Source: Clostridia bacterium (GTDB lineage Bacteria; Bacillota_A; Clostridia; Oscillospirales; Acutalibacteraceae). From it: DNA of 7,448 nucleotides. The position numbers were made by a program, and so were the translations under genes. Below are positions 6,117 through 7,448 of the stretch, in pieces. The stretch's first letter is position 1; each line of letters begins with the position of its first letter. A model generated the notes under the pieces. That model was not told where the DNA came from, searched no databases, and saw nothing but the letters and a program-made list of their open reading frames with translations. The stretch spans positions 1 through 7,448 of the forward strand of contig JAILQN010000357.1 of NCBI GenBank assembly GCA_024699005.1. Direction: 5' to 3'.

Positions 6117-6547
6117 TGGCAGATACGATCAGTCCAGAAAGCAGAAGCCGGAATATGTCCGCAATTAAAAGCAGAGACACAAAACCGGAGGTCTACCTTC
6201 GCAAACTGCTGTATTACAAAGGCTTTCGCTACAGGAAGAATTACTCCGGTGTGTTCGGTCATCCCGACATCTATCTTCCGAAATATAAGGTTGCCATCTT
6301 CGTTCATGGCTGTTACTGGCATCGGCACAACGGATGCCGGTACGCTTATATGCCGAAAAGCCGTGTCGATTTCTGGCATAATAAATTTGAGGATAATGTC
6401 CGCAGAGACAAGCTTGTCAAGGAATCTCTAGAGAGCCAAGGAATCCGTTATCTTGTGGTTTGGGAATGCACTGTAAAGAAGATGCAAAAGAGCAATGACT
6501 TTGAGAAAATAGAACTTGATAAAATATACGAATTTATAACAAATTGA
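6116..6547 (+). CDS. vsr: Vsr very-short-patch mismatch endonuclease
   Basis: This 143-residue protein is a full-length Vsr endonuclease. The enzyme nicks 5' of the T in T:G mismatches made when 5-methylcytosine deaminates, starting repair back to C:G. Conserved features are SRSRNMSAIKSRDTKPE (9-25, with Glu25), GHPDIYLP (48-55) with catalytic Asp51 at the same number as in E. coli Vsr, and VHGCYWHRHNGC (63-74). His64 and His69 are catalytic-type residues. Cys66, His71, Cys74 and Cys118 form the probable structural zinc site. Its start overlaps the nuclease stop (TAATG at 6114-6118) and has GAGGG at 6105-6109, so nuclease and vsr are co-translated. Its presence supports a 5mC methyltransferase with Dcm-like specificity. 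Confidence 0.96.
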   Translation: MADTISPESRSRNMSAIKSRDTKPEVYLRKLLYYKGFRYRKNYSGVFGHPDIYLPKYKVAIFVHGCYWHRHNGCRYAYMPKSRVDFWHNKFEDNVRRDKLVKESLESQGIRYLVVWECTVKKMQKSNDFEKIELDKIYEFITN

Positions 6548-6998
6548 ATAATCAAATCATTATAATCTGACAGAAGATAAACTTCTTCCCGGTTCGCTTG
6601 TGTTATATTAATTGTATTCAATCAATGAAAATGAATCTTTGTTCGCTTTTTGTATACTATAATTCGTTCAATAGCCTTGACATTCTGATGAGTTTTTACA
6701 ATATGCCTCAAGCCAATAAGAGATAATGACTATACAATAATTATATTAACACTGTGAGGTTCTTCGCACACGAATATCTTGCAAACGATTACTATTAAAG
6801 GGACAGCGTAAAAGTGTCTTAAAATAAATAAGCCCGCCCCAACAATTCAATCTGTTAAGCTATGCAGAAGTCATAATAGTGTGCAAAAAATTGAAAAATG
6901 TTTTGTTTTTAGGTTTCTAAATTGACTTGGGGTGCAGCTTGTAGCCACATAAATGTTATTTACCATTATTTCACGAAAATCCGAGAACTAAAAATAAT
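6548..6998. other. AT-rich gene-free stretch after vsr
   Basis: I see no supported protein or RNA gene here, and no strong terminator directly after vsr. The best stem is AGAAG/CTTCT at 6572-6586, AT-rich and without a following T-run. GTTCGCTT occurs twice (near 6592 and 6640). The only distinctive string is a possible insertion-sequence end at 6800-6820. The stretch may be decayed island DNA or an old integration scar. Confidence 0.45.
6800..6820. mobile_element. Possible solitary insertion-sequence end, IS256-like
   Basis: GGGACAGCGTAAAAGTGTC, preceded by TTAAA and followed by TTAAAATA, resembles from memory the terminal inverted repeats of some clostridial IS256-family elements (GGGACAG then AAAAGTGTC). 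No second end and no transposase are present in the window, so if real it is a remnant. The match rests on memory of the family only. Confidence 0.22.
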
Positions 6999-7018
6999 GT
7001 GCGCCGCTTCAGACGCAC
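6999..7018 (-). terminator. Rho-independent terminator of the permease transcript
   Basis: On the minus strand GTGCGTC (7018-7012) pairs with GGCGCAC (7005-6999) as a 7-bp stem with one G-U pair and a 6-base loop, followed by ATTATTTTTAG. On the plus strand the G-U pair becomes an A-C mismatch, so the structure suits leftward RNA. It lies about 68 bases after the permease stop codon. Confidence 0.6.
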
Positions 7019-7059
7019 CTTTCGAATTAAATGGTATATTGCTAAACTAAATGGCTAAT

Positions 7060-7087
7060 GGGCGACCATGCAGGCCGCCCTTTTTTT
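7060..7087 (+). terminator. Hairpin with T-run between island and permease
   Basis: GGGCG (7060-7064) and CGCCC (7076-7080) pair, extended by CC/GG after one mismatch, and are followed directly by seven T (7081-7087), a classical rightward terminator layout. In leftward RNA the mismatch becomes a G-U pair, giving a continuous 8-bp stem just after the permease stop. The hairpin may therefore serve both directions, stopping rightward transcripts and protecting the permease mRNA end. Confidence 0.65.
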
Positions 7088-7448
7088 ATTCTATTGATTT
7101 GAGGGATTCGACCATGTCCACGGACGTGATCTTATTCCTCATGGCGAGGGCGGCGAAGACCGAGAACAGCGCGGTGGCGGCGGCGGCGATCAGGAAGCAG
7201 TACCATTTGAGCTCCTGACCGTACATCACGATCCCGACTGAACAGTATTTTATCAGCACCCCGTGCAGCCCTTTGCCGGCGAACATACCGAGTATTATAC
7301 CCATAAACGTCAGGATCGCGCTTTCGCGGTTGACGTAAGTCCGCATCTCCTGCGGGTAAAAGCCCAGCACTTTCAGCGTCGCAAGCTCGCGTCTGCGTTC
7401 CGATACGTTGACGTTCGAAAGGTTGTACATCACTATGAACGCCAGCAG
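7086..7448 (-). CDS. FtsX-type ABC transporter permease, C-terminal part
   Basis: The reading frame enters from the right edge and ends at the TAA at 7088-7086, so only about 120 C-terminal residues are visible. The visible part reads LLAFIVMYNLSNVNVSERRR, then ELATLKVLGFYPQEMRTYV and two membrane segments, TFMGIILGMFAGKGLHGVLI and WYCFLIAAAATALFSVFAAL, ending ITSVDMVESLKSIE. The soluble turn NVSERRRELATLKVLGF between membrane segments is the signature of FtsX-domain permeases. These couple with an ATPase to move lipids, lipoproteins or peptides, or to signal, at the cytoplasmic membrane; in clostridia they are often large proteins with two FtsX domains. The substrate is unknown. The gene is GC-rich like the left flank and probably native chromosome, reading toward the island. 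Confidence 0.88.
   Translation of the reverse strand: MLAFIVMYNLSNVNVSERRRELATLKVLGFYPQEMRTYVNRESAILTFMGIILGMFAGKGLHGVLIKYCSVGIVMYGQELKWYCFLIAAAATALFSVFAALAMRNKITSVDMVESLKSIE

Larger units (their letters stand above)
1340..6990. mobile_element. Probable acquired defence island, edges approximate
   Basis: The genes in this interval (an unknown protein, XRE-ImmA, methyltransferase, EcoRII-like nuclease, Vsr) are typical accessory genes and differ in base composition from the hydrolase and permease genes on either side. Both edges are AT-rich and gene-free. Inside, the leftward operon is clearly more AT-rich than the restriction-modification genes, so the island may have been assembled from two sources. 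No integrase, complete transposase, tRNA target or flanking duplication is visible, so the means of entry is unknown and the boundaries are estimates from composition. Confidence 0.45.

Noticed and set aside
6572..6586. AGAAG/CTTCT stem after vsr as the operon terminator
   Set aside because: Short, AT-rich and followed by TCCCGG rather than a T-run.
6677..6705. TTGACA at 6677-6682 as a promoter in the gene-free stretch
   Set aside because: The nearest good -10 (TACAAT) is only 14 bases away, and the hexamers at 16-17 bases are poor; no gene follows.
1331..7085. Direct repeats flanking the island as attachment sites
   Set aside because: Comparison of the two edges by eye gave only matches of about six bases, as expected by chance.

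Overview
The window looks like a chromosomal segment from an anaerobic Firmicute, most likely a gut Clostridia/Oscillospiraceae-type bacterium. This is inferred from strong AGGAGG-type ribosome sites, consensus-like sigma-A promoters, a clostridial-style FtsX permease and short extragenic hairpin repeats. The two ends are visibly GC-rich. The interior is AT-rich (about 1340-3780 and 6548-6990) or intermediate (3780-6547). It reads as native chromosome interrupted by an acquired defence island.

Layout. (1) 1-1264, + strand: two overlapping genes of the Amidohydrolase_2 (TIM-barrel metal-dependent hydrolase) family. The first is cut by the window edge and appears to have lost its metal ligands; the second keeps all of them. 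(2) 1284-1337: a ladder of short hairpins in their 3' region, then AT-rich DNA at the left island edge. (3) 3542 down to 1532, - strand: a two-gene operon. It encodes a 257-residue protein of unknown function (tentatively DUF5986-like), then a 403-residue fusion of an XRE helix-turn-helix and an ImmA/IrrE zinc peptidase. (4) 3543-3790: a divergent control region with a recognisable promoter for each direction, a 13/15 direct repeat and two inverted repeats. (5) 3791-6547, + strand: a complete type II restriction-modification cassette in the order methyltransferase, EcoRII-family endonuclease, Vsr mismatch endonuclease. (6) 6548-6998: AT-rich DNA with no supported gene. (7) 6999-7448, - strand: two hairpins, with terminator signals, and the C-terminal end of an FtsX-type ABC permease.

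How the genes work together. The methyltransferase has a target-recognition region like Dcm/M.EcoRII, and the nuclease is a full-length EcoRII homologue, so the predicted target is CCWGG, methylated on the inner cytosine. Vsr repairs the T:G mismatches that arise when 5-methylcytosine deaminates at such sites, so the cassette also carries its own mutation repair. The methyltransferase has an extra N-terminal ribbon-helix-helix domain, and a perfect 7-bp inverted repeat spans its ribosome site and start codon. This suggests that it represses its own expression. The divergent XRE-ImmA operon is probably a separate stress-response, addiction or regulatory module sharing the same control region. 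It is the least described part of the window and the best candidate for new biology.
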